Source: Sphingomonas taxi (GTDB lineage Bacteria; Pseudomonadota; Alphaproteobacteria; Sphingomonadales; Sphingomonadaceae). From it: DNA of 64,000 bases. This document shows positions 8,720 through 17,973 of this stretch, one piece after another. Each line of letters opens with the position of its first letter. The stretch's first letter is position 1. Where the stretch lies: NCBI GenBank assembly GCA_003240625.1, contig QFMX01000008.1, positions 1-64,000 on the forward strand, given 5' to 3'. A program made the position numbers and the translations under genes. A model generated the notes under the pieces. The model was not told the origin of the DNA, searched no databases, and worked only from the letters and a program-made list of their open reading frames with translations.

Positions 8720-8940
8720 GCGCGGTCCGGCGGGAGGCCGCGGATTATGCATCGATCACGCAGCGCATCGCGTTCGGGCGGATCGTCGTGCCGGTCCGTA
8801 TGTCCGGCGGCGGCATGGTTTCGGGACCGCTCGGGATATCTCGGGTGTGCGTGAACCGGGTACGGTTCGGCTGACGAATACGGCTCGGCTGACGAAGCAG
8901 GGCCGCACGCACGCGCCGCCGGTCTGGCGAATGGCGGCGG

Positions 8941-11031
8941 TCAGAAGACCTTGAATTCGACCAATCGGGTGCGCTTGGCCGGCGCCTGCGGGAAGCTGAC
9001 CCGGATCTTGCTGGTCGAGACCGGCGTCCATCCGACCGCCGTGATGCCGTTCGCGACGGGCGTGGCCGGCGCACCGAGCGGTGTCCAGCGCGTGCCATCC
9101 CAGATCTGGATCCGGAGCGAGCGCGGGGCGGCGAAGTCCTTGCCGTCGGCGAAGAACGCCAGTTCCGCGCGCGACACGGTGACCGGTTTGCCGAAGTCGA
9201 CCGCATACCACTGCGGGGCCGTCGGCTTCGGCGACGACTTGGACAATGGCCTGGACGACGGTGCGGCCGGCACCTTGGCGGATGACCACCCGTTGGCGAG
9301 TTCGGGGAAGAACCAGACGCGACCGTCGATCGCATCATGGACGTTCTCCGCGTCGGTGGCGCTCGACGCGCTGCCCTTGGGAAAGGCGCCGCGGACGAGT
9401 TGCACGGCCCGGTCGATGGGGCGGTCGTGTCGGGGAACGGCCGCGCGCGCGACCGGCACGACGAGGCGCGACAGCGTGGGGCTGTGCGCGACGCGCCGGC
9501 CGTCGATCTCGATCGTCAGGCCCGGCGTGCCGCCATAATGCCGGCCGTCGACATCCCACGTCACCGCGACGCTGTGGCCGTGATAGGGCACGTCCTGCAT
9601 CCGGAACCACGCCAGTCCTTGCGGATCGGCAGCGCCGGGCAGCAGCGGATTGACTTCGAGCATGTCGTCCGCGCGCGGGCGTATCCCGACCAGCCCGGTC
9701 AGGATCAGGTCGGCGAACCCCGAGTGGAAATAATGATGGCTGCGCGCCAGCCCGACGATCGGACGGCCGGTGTCGGGGTGGTAATCCTCCTCCAGGTCGA
9801 GCCGGTCGCCCTGGTAATGCAGCGCCGCATATTGCCGCAGCAACCGCATGTAATCGCCGCGCGTCACGGTCGACTGGTGATAATGATCGAGCAGGTTGGC
9901 GATGCCGGTCAGCACCTGCGTGGTCTGGAACGGCCAGATCGGGCCGTTCCACTGGCATTCGGGCGCGGTGCCTTCGTAGCGATATTGCCGCATGTAATGT
10001 TCGTAGCTCGGCTCGACCGTCCGCATGCCGGCGGGGCCGCCCAGCCCGTCCTTGGCGAGCAGGTGCGTCCAGGCTGCCGCGAACTTCGCATCGTCGTCGG
10101 CGAGGTCGAACGTCCAGGGCAGATACCCGACGAGTTCGCGTCCGCGGATCGGCGCCCAGTATTTCACGAACGCGTTGTCGACCTTGTAGCGATCGACGAA
10201 GTGGCCGAGCGGTTCGCTCCACAAGCTGGCCTGGACGCGCGCCTTTATCGCGGCGGCACGCGCGTCGTATTCGGCGGCGCCGGCCGTGTCGCCGGTCAGG
10301 GTCGACAGCCGGGCGATCGCGCGGGCGTTGGCGTACATGTACGCATTGATCGACGGGCGGAAGGAATCGCCGCCGCGGAAGCCGTCCTTGCCGCCCGACG
10401 CGTCGATCGAGGAGATCGTGTATTCGGTCGCGTCGAGCAGCGGCTCGACCCAGTACAGCCCCTTGCTCGTGTCGAAATGGTCGTTCCACGCGGCGTACAG
10501 CCGCCGCATCGCCGTCAGGTGGCGGGTCGCGCCTGCCTTGTCGCCGTCGACGAGGAAACGGCCATACACCGAGTCCGCCATGTAATCGGTGAAGTGGCGG
10601 TCGTTGCCGCGGCGGTACATGAAATCGATATAATCGTCGGCGAAGCGTCGGTCGCGCAGCCAGCGCCCCTCCCCGAGGTGGAAGCCGGTGGCGTCGTTCA
10701 GGCTGGCATAGGGTTCGAGCTGCCAGCCGACGTCGTCGAGGAACTCGGTCGAGATATACCCGTCGGCGCCGAGATCGCGCTGATGCGCGCGGAACAGCGA
10801 CCAGCGGTAATAATAGACCGCGTCGAGCTTGGGGTCGGCGGATTCGAAGAACGGGATGCGGTTTTCGTACCAGGGCGCGTCGTTGCCGAACCGGTCGCGG
10901 GCGATGCGGTGGGTGTCGAGCGGCGGCGCGGGCACCGCCGGCGCGGTCACCGCCGGCGCGGCGACGACCGGGACGGCCGCGCCGAGCAGCAGGGAGAGGC
11001 GGAGGATCGGCCTCATAACGCGTCCGAACAT
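8941..11031 (-). CDS. Secreted MGH1-like glycoside hydrolase with C-terminal discoidin-type domain
   Basis: The 696-residue protein has a signal peptide ending near VAAPAV. Residues 40-500 form an alpha/alpha-barrel glycosidase of the GH63/MGH1-like type, with characteristic stretches such as ECQWNGPIWPFQTTQVLTG and YWAPIRGRELVGYLPWTFD. Residues 555-696 look like an F5/8C (CBM32-type) beta-sandwich, with WYAVDFGKPVTVSRAELAFF and IQIWDGTRW. It is the last gene of the minus-strand arabinan operon, 38 bases after the TonB receptor, with AGGAG before its ATG. The linkage it cleaves is not evident; the locus suggests a side chain of arabinan or a related pectic or arabinogalactan glycan. Confidence 0.8.
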   Translation of the reverse strand: MFGRVMRPILRLSLLLGAAVPVVAAPAVTAPAVPAPPLDTHRIARDRFGNDAPWYENRIPFFESADPKLDAVYYYRWSLFRAHQRDLGADGYISTEFLDDVGWQLEPYASLNDATGFHLGEGRWLRDRRFADDYIDFMYRRGNDRHFTDYMADSVYGRFLVDGDKAGATRHLTAMRRLYAAWNDHFDTSKGLYWVEPLLDATEYTISSIDASGGKDGFRGGDSFRPSINAYMYANARAIARLSTLTGDTAGAAEYDARAAAIKARVQASLWSEPLGHFVDRYKVDNAFVKYWAPIRGRELVGYLPWTFDLADDDAKFAAAWTHLLAKDGLGGPAGMRTVEPSYEHYMRQYRYEGTAPECQWNGPIWPFQTTQVLTGIANLLDHYHQSTVTRGDYMRLLRQYAALHYQGDRLDLEEDYHPDTGRPIVGLARSHHYFHSGFADLILTGLVGIRPRADDMLEVNPLLPGAADPQGLAWFRMQDVPYHGHSVAVTWDVDGRHYGGTPGLTIEIDGRRVAHSPTLSRLVVPVARAAVPRHDRPIDRAVQLVRGAFPKGSASSATDAENVHDAIDGRVWFFPELANGWSSAKVPAAPSSRPLSKSSPKPTAPQWYAVDFGKPVTVSRAELAFFADGKDFAAPRSLRIQIWDGTRWTPLGAPATPVANGITAVGWTPVSTSKIRVSFPQAPAKRTRLVEFKVF

Positions 11032-11069
11032 TCCGCCTCTCCTTTTTGCTCGTGCTTATGTGGCCGTAC

Positions 11070-13952
11070 TTACTTGAACGTATAGCGCGCACCGATGGCG
11101 AACGTGCGGTCGATGAGCAGCGTACTGGAGTTGAACTGCTCGGGGTTACCGACGTCGCCGAACTTGTAATAGTTCTGCTGCTTGGCCTTGGTTAGGTTCA
11201 CCGCGTCGAAGGTCAGGCCGATATCCTTGTTCACGTTCAAGGTCAGCTGGAAGTCCAGGCTCTTTTCCGGGGCGCGCCAAAAGCCGATCGGATTGGCGAA
11301 CGACCGGGCTTCGTTGCTCTGCAGGAAGCCCTTGCGCCAGACGTACGACAGACGCGCGCCGATCGGCCCGGTATCGTAGGCCAGCGTCGCATTGTACGAC
11401 AGTTTCGATACGCCGAAGAACGCCGACTTCGTCGATCCCGTGATCTCGCCGGCCGCGTTGGTGAGCGGGATGGTCTGTTCGGAATCCAGGATCGTCGCGC
11501 TGCCGGTGACACCGAGCCCGTTCAGAGGACCGGGCAGGTAGCTCGGAAAATAGGTCAGGCCCAGTTCGACGCCCTTCAGCACGCCGTCCGACGCATTCAC
11601 CGGACGGGTGATGTTGAACGATTCGGTATAGGTCTCGTTGCGCGGCAGATAGTTGTTCGGGATCGATTCACGCACCGTCAGTGGCACGACCAACCCGTCG
11701 ATCTCACGACGGAAGGCCGTCACGTAGATCGCACTGTTGCGTTCGAAATACCATTCGACCGCCAGATCGATGTTCTTCGAATGGGTCGGGGTCAGGTTCG
11801 CCGTTCCCGACGTCCCCGAACCGAAGCCGATGCGCGACAAGTCGCCCGTGAGCACGGGATTGGGGTTCAGATCACCGAAACTGGGACGCCGGAGCGTCTC
11901 GCCATAGTTGAAACGGATGCGCAGATTGTCCGTGAGCGCATAGCGCGCGGTGAACGAAGGCAGCCACTTTTCCGAACCGTTTGACACGCTCGTCTGGGCA
12001 AAGTTCGCACCGCGATCGAAATAATCATAATCTGTGTCGATCGCCACATACCGCACGCCTGCCTGAAGCTGCAGGGGACGCCCGAAGACGCTGACCTCGC
12101 CATCGGCAAGGGCATAGGCGGCCAGATTCGTTTCCGAGATGCCGAACACCTGGCCGAAGCTTAGCTGATCGGAGAGCAACAGGCCGGGCGCCACGGCGCG
12201 ATACAGGCTGCGGACGGCATCCCGGTCCATGCTGCGCGTATCGGCCTGCACCCAGCTCGTGGGAATGTCCGCCCGACCGCCGAAGAAGCCGCTGTTGGTG
12301 AAGGGCGTACTTTCACCGAAAGCCGCCAGCGTGGTGCCCAGCCCGCCCGCGCCCTGGTCGCGCACGAAAGTGTCGGCCTTGCGGTCGTCGAAGCGGAAGC
12401 CCGTCTTAATGCGGCGCAGGAACCCGTCGTCCCATGAATATTCGCCGTCCAGCATCATCGTCAGCGCGCTGCCGGTATTCTTGGTACCGCTGTCGAACAG
12501 GTTGCCGACCGTCCATGCCGTCGCGTCGGTCAGCACGGCCTGATTGCCGAAGCTGTAGGACGGCAGCCCACCGCCCGCGTTGAAGTCCACGTCGATATCG
12601 AGCGGCCCGCGATCGGTGCGGATGGCGAAGAACGAGGTCTCGTTCTTGCTGTCCTGATATGTGAGGTCGGCCGAGATCTTGCCGCGGTCGGCCACGTCCC
12701 ACTTGGCGTTCAATGCATAGACATAGCTGTCGGTCTTGCTGGTGGCGGTGTCGCCGCTGTTGAACCCCGCGACCGATCCGGCCTGACGCGACTTGATGAT
12801 GTTCGTCCCGTCGAATAGCTCGAAGCTCGACCCCGGATTGGCCGGCAGGTCGCCCCACCAGTCGACGAAGCTGAAGTTCAGGCTGTTGAACGTCTTGCCC
12901 TTGAAGCCGGTGTAGAAGACTTCCGCCGTGTAGACCGAGCGGTCGTTGGGCGCCCATTGCAGCGCTGCATTGACCGCGCGACGGTCGCGCTTGCCGTAAA
13001 GATCGGACGCGATGACCGCGTCCCTCGACAGATAATATGGCGTATCGACGCCGTTGATGTTGAGCGTAGAGCCCGGCGCGGTCGGCAGGCCGGCATCCAG
13101 CCCCGGCGTCCAGTTCTGGTTCCTGTCACCCGGGAAGATGCGCTCCAGCGGGGCGAGGCCCGAACCCGCCGTCGGGTTTTCCGTCGCGAACGGCACGATC
13201 GCGCCGGCCTGCAAATTCTGGTTGCGGAATTCGGCGCGCGTGTAGCTGCCGTTCACGAGCAAGCCGATATCGCCGATGCCGGTTTCCCAACGGTCGCTGA
13301 TCAGCAGCGCGGCGTTCGGGTTCACCTTGTCGGCGAGTTCCGAATAGAGCCCGCGGGCGAGGCCCGATATCGCGAAGCCGTCGAAATCGAACGGGCGCCG
13401 GGTCTGCACGTCGATCTGCCCGGCCAGACCCGTTTCCAGCTGGTCGGCCGAGCGGGTCTTGTAGACGTCCACCTGCTTGACGAGGTTCGCGGAGATATCC
13501 TGCAGGGCGAAGGACGTGCCCGCCGCAGTGAAGATGTTGCGCCCGTTCAGCGTCGTCAACGGATCGGTCAGACCTCGGATGGTGATCGTCGCCGCTTCGC
13601 CGCCGGCGCGGTCGGTGACCTGAATACCGGTGACGCGCTGGAGTGCCTCGACGACGTTGTTGTCGGGCAGCTTGCCGACGTCTTCGGAGACGATCGAGTC
13701 GACGATCTGGATCGAATTCTTGCGGACGTTCAGCGCGCCGACGATCGAGGCGCGGACGCCGGTGACGACGATATCCTCGTCGGTCTGGTCGGTTGCTACC
13801 TGGTCGGTGGCGGGCTGGCTGGACGCGGGCGTGCCGGTCGCTGGCAGGTCGGCCTGATCCTGCGGCGTGGTCGGTACGGCCTGCGCGTTGGCGGGCGCGC
13901 CCAGCACCAGGGCTGCGATCGATGCGGAACACAGAATCAACGATTTCATCGC
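11070..13952 (-). CDS. TonB-dependent outer-membrane receptor (probable arabino-oligosaccharide importer)
   Basis: The protein has about 960 residues with the signal peptide MKSLILCSASIAALVLGAP...ANA. The N-terminal TonB box region (DEDIVVTGVRASI) leads into a plug domain (SEDVGKLPDNNVVEALQRVT, then IQVTDRAGGEAATITIRGLT), followed by a large barrel ending in YTFK. The plug signature is that of the sphingomonad/caulobacter family of carbohydrate receptors. Its place among GH51, GH43 and GH27 genes points to arabinan oligosaccharides as ligand. A 135-base gap upstream, with a putative regulator site at 14003-14013, suggests it also has its own promoter. I used the internal ATG at 13952 because it starts the signal peptide. 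Confidence 0.92.
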   Translation of the reverse strand, partial: AMKSLILCSASIAALVLGAPANAQAVPTTPQDQADLPATGTPASSQPATDQVATDQTDEDIVVTGVRASIVGALNVRKNSIQIVDSIVSEDVGKLPDNNVVEALQRVTGIQVTDRAGGEAATITIRGLTDPLTTLNGRNIFTAAGTSFALQDISANLVKQVDVYKTRSADQLETGLAGQIDVQTRRPFDFDGFAISGLARGLYSELADKVNPNAALLISDRWETGIGDIGLLVNGSYTRAEFRNQNLQAGAIVPFATENPTAGSGLAPLERIFPGDRNQNWTPGLDAGLPTAPGSTLNINGVDTPYYLSRDAVIASDLYGKRDRRAVNAALQWAPNDRSVYTAEVFYTGFKGKTFNSLNFSFVDWWGDLPANPGSSFELFDGTNIIKSRQAGSVAGFNSGDTATSKTDSYVYALNAKWDVADRGKISADLTYQDSKNETSFFAIRTDRGPLDIDVDFNAGGGLPSYSFGNQAVLTDATAWTVGNLFDSGTKNTGSALTMMLDGEYSWDDGFLRRIKTGFRFDDRKADTFVRDQGAGGLGTTLAAFGESTPFTNSGFFGGRADIPTSWVQADTRSMDRDAVRSLYRAVAPGLLLSDQLSFGQVFGISETNLAAYALADGEVSVFGRPLQLQAGVRYVAIDTDYDYFDRGANFAQTSVSNGSEKWLPSFTARYALTDNLRIRFNYGETLRRPSFGDLNPNPVLTGDLSRIGFGSGTSGTANLTPTHSKNIDLAVEWYFERNSAIYVTAFRREIDGLVVPLTVRESIPNNYLPRNETYTESFNITRPVNASDGVLKGVELGLTYFPSYLPGPLNGLGVTGSATILDSEQTIPLTNAAGEITGSTKSAFFGVSKLSYNATLAYDTGPIGARLSYVWRKGFLQSNEARSFANPIGFWRAPEKSLDFQLTLNVNKDIGLTFDAVNLTKAKQQNYYKFGDVGNPEQFNSSTLLIDRTFAIGARYTFK

Positions 13953-14002
13953 CATTTGGCCTCTCCCTGGCATGTCCATCCGACCTTATCGGCAGTCGGT
14001 AT

Positions 14003-14013
14003 TACTCGGACAT
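14003..14013. promoter_or_regulatory. Putative GntR operator upstream of the TonB receptor
   Basis: TACTCGGACAT differs at one base from TACTCCGACAT in the divergent dehydrogenase/gntR region (23099-23109). It lies about 50 bases upstream of the receptor start. It is a short motif found by eye. Confidence 0.3.
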
Positions 14014-14087
14014 TCGCTATGAGAACGCGGGCATTGATGCAAGCGTTAATTTGCCAGGCAATGTGCCGGATAAAGCCTGCAGAAAGG

Positions 14088-15437
14088 TCAGCCGGGGGTA
14101 AGCCGATACAGCCCTGCACCGTGCGATGGCAGGCGCTTCGTCAGCGTACCAGACGCCCGCGCCAAATCGCGCCGTGCCCAGAGATCACGGACGCCGACCG
14201 GCCCGTTGAGGGCGATCATGTCGAGGCGAAGCTGCACGGAACGCTCGCTTTTGTCTGTGTTAAAGAGTGCGAGATAGCGGTCCTTCGAGCCCGGCACGCG
14301 CGCCGACCAGACCCGGATGCCATCGGCGACGAAGTGCGGCTGGTTGTCGTAGCTCGCCTGATTGACCGCGATCACCTCGGGATTGGTCAGCAGGTCGAGC
14401 GTCGGGGGGTCGAGATGACGCAGGTCGCCGCCCATGATCAGCGGCGAGCGCGCGATCGACCAGAGGGTCATCAGCGTGCGCTGTTCGTCGGGCGTGAACT
14501 TGGTATCGCGCGCACCGAGCGCGAGGCGCCCGAGCGGCAGCATGTCCGCGTCGGGCCAGCCGCCCGGCACGCGGTGCGCGTTCCAGTTCTCCAGCCGGGT
14601 GAACTGCGCTTCGAGCAGCGGCCATTCGTCCCAGAAATCGTCGCTGATCCGCCACATCTGCGCGAAACGGCGGACGTGATCGGCGCGGGGGACTGGCGTT
14701 TCCCCGGGCGAGAGGCTGAGGATGATCGGGCGCCCGGTCGCGACGATCGCGGCATGCGCGCCCTCGATCTCGGGGGCATGCGCGTCATAGGGACGGCTCA
14801 TGTCGTCCATCTTGACCAGGTCGACGCCCCAGGATGCGTAGAGCGCGAACACGCTGTCGTAATAGGCCTGCGCGCCGGGCTTTCGCATGTCGACGCCGTA
14901 CATGTCCGGGTTCCAGGCACAGATGCTGGCGGTGTCGGCGATGTCGCGGGCGCGGTATTTGGTGCCGAACACCGGCAGGTTGCGCTCCACCGCGAGCCGC
15001 GGAATGCCGCGCATCAGGTGGATGCCGAACCGCAGGCCGAGCGCGTGGACGCGGTCGGCGAGCGGGCGAAAGCCCTTGCCGCCGGCGCTCGACGGGAACC
15101 GGTTCGGCGCGGGCAGCAACCGGCCGTAATCGTCCATCACCGGCTTGGGCTTGGTCGCGTAGGTGTAGCTGCTTGCCCCCGGCTCGTACCATTGGATATC
15201 GACGGTGAAGATATCATAGCCCGACGGCAGCAGCTTTTCCGCCATGATCGTCGCGGTCTCGATCGCCTGCGCCTCGGTGATCGTCGTCGCGAAACTGTTC
15301 CAGCTGTTCCACCCCATCGGCGGGGTCGGCGCGAGCAGGCGCGGTGCGTCCTTCGCACGCGCCGGACCTGCGGCGCCGATCGCGGTGGCCGCCAAGGTGC
15401 CGGTGAGCAGCGTGCGGCGGTCGAGCGACAGCGTCAT
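14088..15437 (-). CDS. GH27 glycosidase (alpha-galactosidase or beta-L-arabinopyranosidase)
   Basis: The 449-residue protein has a Tat-like signal (MTLSLDRRTLLTGTLAATAI, then an AGPARA cleavage region). PPMGWNSWNSFATTI is the GH27/GH36 clan signature, and GVDLVKMDDMSRPY contains the nucleophile aspartate in the KxD context. The C-terminal half is the beta-sandwich typical of GH27. Within the arabinan locus it may remove terminal beta-L-arabinopyranose or alpha-galactose residues; GH27 covers both. It starts 2 bases after the stop of the upstream GH43 gene and is therefore an operon member. It is predicted to be periplasmic. Confidence 0.88.
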   Translation of the reverse strand: MTLSLDRRTLLTGTLAATAIGAAGPARAKDAPRLLAPTPPMGWNSWNSFATTITEAQAIETATIMAEKLLPSGYDIFTVDIQWYEPGASSYTYATKPKPVMDDYGRLLPAPNRFPSSAGGKGFRPLADRVHALGLRFGIHLMRGIPRLAVERNLPVFGTKYRARDIADTASICAWNPDMYGVDMRKPGAQAYYDSVFALYASWGVDLVKMDDMSRPYDAHAPEIEGAHAAIVATGRPIILSLSPGETPVPRADHVRRFAQMWRISDDFWDEWPLLEAQFTRLENWNAHRVPGGWPDADMLPLGRLALGARDTKFTPDEQRTLMTLWSIARSPLIMGGDLRHLDPPTLDLLTNPEVIAVNQASYDNQPHFVADGIRVWSARVPGSKDRYLALFNTDKSERSVQLRLDMIALNGPVGVRDLWARRDLARASGTLTKRLPSHGAGLYRLTPG

Positions 15438-15439
15438 CC

Positions 15440-16882
15440 TCAGCTCACCAGGAACGTGGCGGAGGCACGGTCGGCGGGGCGCGTCGCAGTCCCCAACGCC
15501 AAGCCGCCCGCGGTATGACGCAGGACCATGCCGGGCTTGCCGAACGCGGCGAAGGTCACGCCTTTAGCGTTGCTCAAACCCGGCTGCGGCAGGAAGCTCG
15601 CGCGTTCCGCAAAGGCGCGGCTCGCGTCCTTCGTTGCAAGACCGATCCGTCCGTCGGCCTGTGCGACCAGATAGCGATCGGGCGCATCGATCGGCACGAG
15701 CGAGACGCTCCCCCTGCCCGCGAGCCCCGGCATCTGCCGAAACTGGCTGGAGGGAATGTCGCCACGTCCGACCGAGACTTTGTCGCCGTCGTGACGGAGG
15801 TAGGCCGTCTTGTCGCTGGCCGGCGAGAACCGGTCCGGCACGGGTCCGTTACCGACCGGGATACCGAAATCGGGCATGCCGTCGGCGGTATAATACAGCC
15901 GCTGCATTCGAGTGTGGCGGTTCGGATCCAACAGCGGATCGCCCTTGATCGCGGCATAATCGCGGCCGTGATAGACCAGCACGTCACGACCCTGTTCGTC
16001 GACCGTGAAGCTGTTGTGGCCGGGGCCATAGACGCCCGTCACCGACGACGAGACGAACACCGGCTTGGGCGATTTCGTCCAGGAATCCGCCTTCATGATG
16101 TCCGCGGTTGCGTCCGCGGTGAGTAGGCCGAGGCAGTAGCGTGCGTCGGTCGCGCTCGCCGAATAGGTGATGAACAGCTTGCCGTTGCGCGCCAGCAGCG
16201 ACGGCGCCTCGGCGACCTTGTAGCCCTGGATTTCCCAGTCGAGCGTCGGCACCGCGATCCGGATCGGCGGCTTGGCGAGCGTGATCGGCGTGGCGAGCGG
16301 CGCGAGATACAGGTTGCTGTTCGTCTCGATCCCCGGCTCGCGCTGCGCCCAGCACAGATAGCGCGTGCCGCGGTGGACGAACGAGGTCGAATCGAGGTTG
16401 AAGCTGTCCCAAGGCGTCTTGAGCTGGCCCAGTACCGACCAGCGCGCGGTCATCGGATCGGGGCCGTCGGCGACCAGCGCATAGGTGCGTATCCGGAACA
16501 CGTCCTCGCCGCCGCCGCTCGGGCCCGCCGCGAAATACATGATCCAGCGGCCGTCGATCAGGTGCAGCTCGGGCGCCCAGATGAAGCCCGACAGCGGGCC
16601 GCTGGCGAGATGGCGCCAGAGGATCTGCTCGCGCGCGGTGGTCAGCCCGGCGAGCGTGCGCGAACGCCGCAGCACCAGCCGGTCGTATTCGGGCACCGAC
16701 CCGGTCAGGTAATAATAGCCGTCGGTATGGCGGAACACCTGCGCATCCGCGCGCTGGCGGACGACGGGGTTGCTCGGCACCGGAGCCGCAGCGGGGGTGC
16801 CGCCGGGCAGTCGCGCGATCGCGCCGCTCGCCGATGCCGCGGTGGCGCCAGCGAGGAACAGGCGGCGGTTCAGGTCCGTCAT
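15440..16882 (-). CDS. GH43-family arabinosidase with C-terminal AbfB-type domain
   Basis: The 480-residue protein starts at the ATG at 16882, 2 bases after the upstream stop. The much longer upstream frame is arginine-rich and not protein-like. MTDLNRRLFLAGATAAS is a Tat signal. Residues 35-340 form the GH43 five-bladed propeller: RADAQVFRHTDGYYYLTGSV (general base aspartate region), IWAPELHLIDGRW, and KVAEAPSLLARNGK with the probable catalytic acid. The tail from about residue 350 (DRFSPASDKTAYLRHDGDKV onward) resembles an arabinofuranose-binding AbfB/CBM42 trefoil. The likely role is releasing L-arabinofuranose from oligosaccharides in the periplasm. Confidence 0.85.
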   Translation of the reverse strand: MTDLNRRLFLAGATAASASGAIARLPGGTPAAAPVPSNPVVRQRADAQVFRHTDGYYYLTGSVPEYDRLVLRRSRTLAGLTTAREQILWRHLASGPLSGFIWAPELHLIDGRWIMYFAAGPSGGGEDVFRIRTYALVADGPDPMTARWSVLGQLKTPWDSFNLDSTSFVHRGTRYLCWAQREPGIETNSNLYLAPLATPITLAKPPIRIAVPTLDWEIQGYKVAEAPSLLARNGKLFITYSASATDARYCLGLLTADATADIMKADSWTKSPKPVFVSSSVTGVYGPGHNSFTVDEQGRDVLVYHGRDYAAIKGDPLLDPNRHTRMQRLYYTADGMPDFGIPVGNGPVPDRFSPASDKTAYLRHDGDKVSVGRGDIPSSQFRQMPGLAGRGSVSLVPIDAPDRYLVAQADGRIGLATKDASRAFAERASFLPQPGLSNAKGVTFAAFGKPGMVLRHTAGGLALGTATRPADRASATFLVS

Positions 16883-16884
16883 CG

Positions 16885-17922
16885 TCAATACTCCGCTACG
16901 GGCCAGCCATAGGCGCCCCAGTTTATCGGCGCGATCCGCAGCGTCGGCGCGCCATTCTTGGTCCGGTCGTACGCGTGGTAGACGACGTAATCCTTGCCGT
17001 CGGTGTCGTGCATCACGCCGGGATGGCCGGGCCCGCGAAAGCGCTGCTGCTCCTGGAGATCGGCACGCAGGAAGATCGTGCCCCCGCCCATCATCATCGC
17101 GCTGCCGTCCTTGCCGAGATACGGTCCGGTAATCGCCTTCGATCGGCCGACGACGGTGTAATAGGTGCTGTTCACGCCCTTGCAGCAATAGTCGTAGCTC
17201 GCGAGCAGCCAGTAATAGCCGCCATGGCCGATGATGAACGGCGCCTCGACCGGAGCAGGGCCGCCGGCGGGTGCGGGACGGCGGGCGATAGCGTGGGGCT
17301 TCTCATTCGGGTCGAGCAGCTTGCCGGTCTTTGGGTTCAGCGCGAACAGCTTGATGCCGGTCCAGAAGCTGCCGAGCGACAGCCATTCGCGGCCCTGCGC
17401 ATCGACGACGTGGTTGGGATCGATCGCGTTGAAATCGTCCTTGGCCGTGGACATCACCACCAGCCCCTCGTCGCGCCAGCCATAGCCGGGCGCCTTGGGA
17501 TCGAGCGTCGGGCTGGTCGCAAGGCCGATCGCCGAGCGGTTCGAGCCGAACGTCGAGACCGAGTAATAGAGCCGGTAGCGACCGTCGGTGCCGCGCGAAA
17601 TGTCCGGCGCCCACATCCCCTTGGTGCCCGGCACCGCCTTCGTCGCCCAGTCGGGCAGGCGCGTCAGCGGCGGCGTGCCCGCGGTCCAGTGGACCAGATC
17701 GGGCGAGGTGCGTGCGCTCAGCATCTGGCCGTCGAGCCCGGTGCCGTAGACGTAATAGGTATTGCCCGCGCGGATCATGACCGGGTCATGGACCGGCGCG
17801 ATGTCTCCCGTCAGGCTGGCGTTGAGTGCCCCGCGTGTCGGCGGTGCCTCCGCGGTTCGCGCCGTCACGCCAGTAGCGAGCGTAAGCGCGATCAGTCCGG
17901 TCGCCCATCTCGGTGCGGCCAT
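16885..17922 (-). CDS. GH43 arabinan endo-1,5-alpha-L-arabinosidase
   Basis: The 345-residue protein has a signal peptide ending near TAEA. Propeller landmarks of GH43 endo-arabinanases are all present: VHDPVMIRAGNTYYVYGTG (catalytic base), MWAPDISRGTDGRYRLYYSV, DFNAIDPNHVVDAQGREW (transition-state aspartate) and PVEAPFIIGHGGYYWL (catalytic acid). DYCCKGVNSTYY is also typical of this subfamily. It should cut the 1,5-linked arabinan backbone outside the cytoplasm, feeding the two exo-acting enzymes. It lies 51 bases downstream of GH51, across a perfect 10-bp hairpin. Confidence 0.92.
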   Translation of the reverse strand: MAAPRWATGLIALTLATGVTARTAEAPPTRGALNASLTGDIAPVHDPVMIRAGNTYYVYGTGLDGQMLSARTSPDLVHWTAGTPPLTRLPDWATKAVPGTKGMWAPDISRGTDGRYRLYYSVSTFGSNRSAIGLATSPTLDPKAPGYGWRDEGLVVMSTAKDDFNAIDPNHVVDAQGREWLSLGSFWTGIKLFALNPKTGKLLDPNEKPHAIARRPAPAGGPAPVEAPFIIGHGGYYWLLASYDYCCKGVNSTYYTVVGRSKAITGPYLGKDGSAMMMGGGTIFLRADLQEQQRFRGPGHPGVMHDTDGKDYVVYHAYDRTKNGAPTLRIAPINWGAYGWPVAEY

Positions 17923-17942
17923 CGTTTCTCTCCCGGTCTGTG

Positions 17943-17967
17943 CGCCCGCCGGTTGCTCCGGCGGGCG
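17943..17967 (-). terminator. Intercistronic hairpin between GH51 and GH43 (attenuator or RNA-processing site)
   Basis: CGCCCGCCGG and CCGGCGGGCG form a perfect 10-bp stem around a 5-base loop. No T-run follows in the direction of transcription, so it is unlikely to be a full terminator. It could protect the upstream mRNA or reduce read-through. Confidence 0.5.
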
Positions 17968-17973
17968 TCACGG

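Noticed and set aside
12957..15518. Very long plus-strand open frame antisense to the TonB receptor and GH27 genes
   Set aside because: Arginine- and aspartate-rich with no domain pattern. It is a product of high GC at third positions of the true genes on the other strand. The same holds for long open frames antisense to the GH43/GH51 genes (16834-19620) and to bamA (5372-6844).
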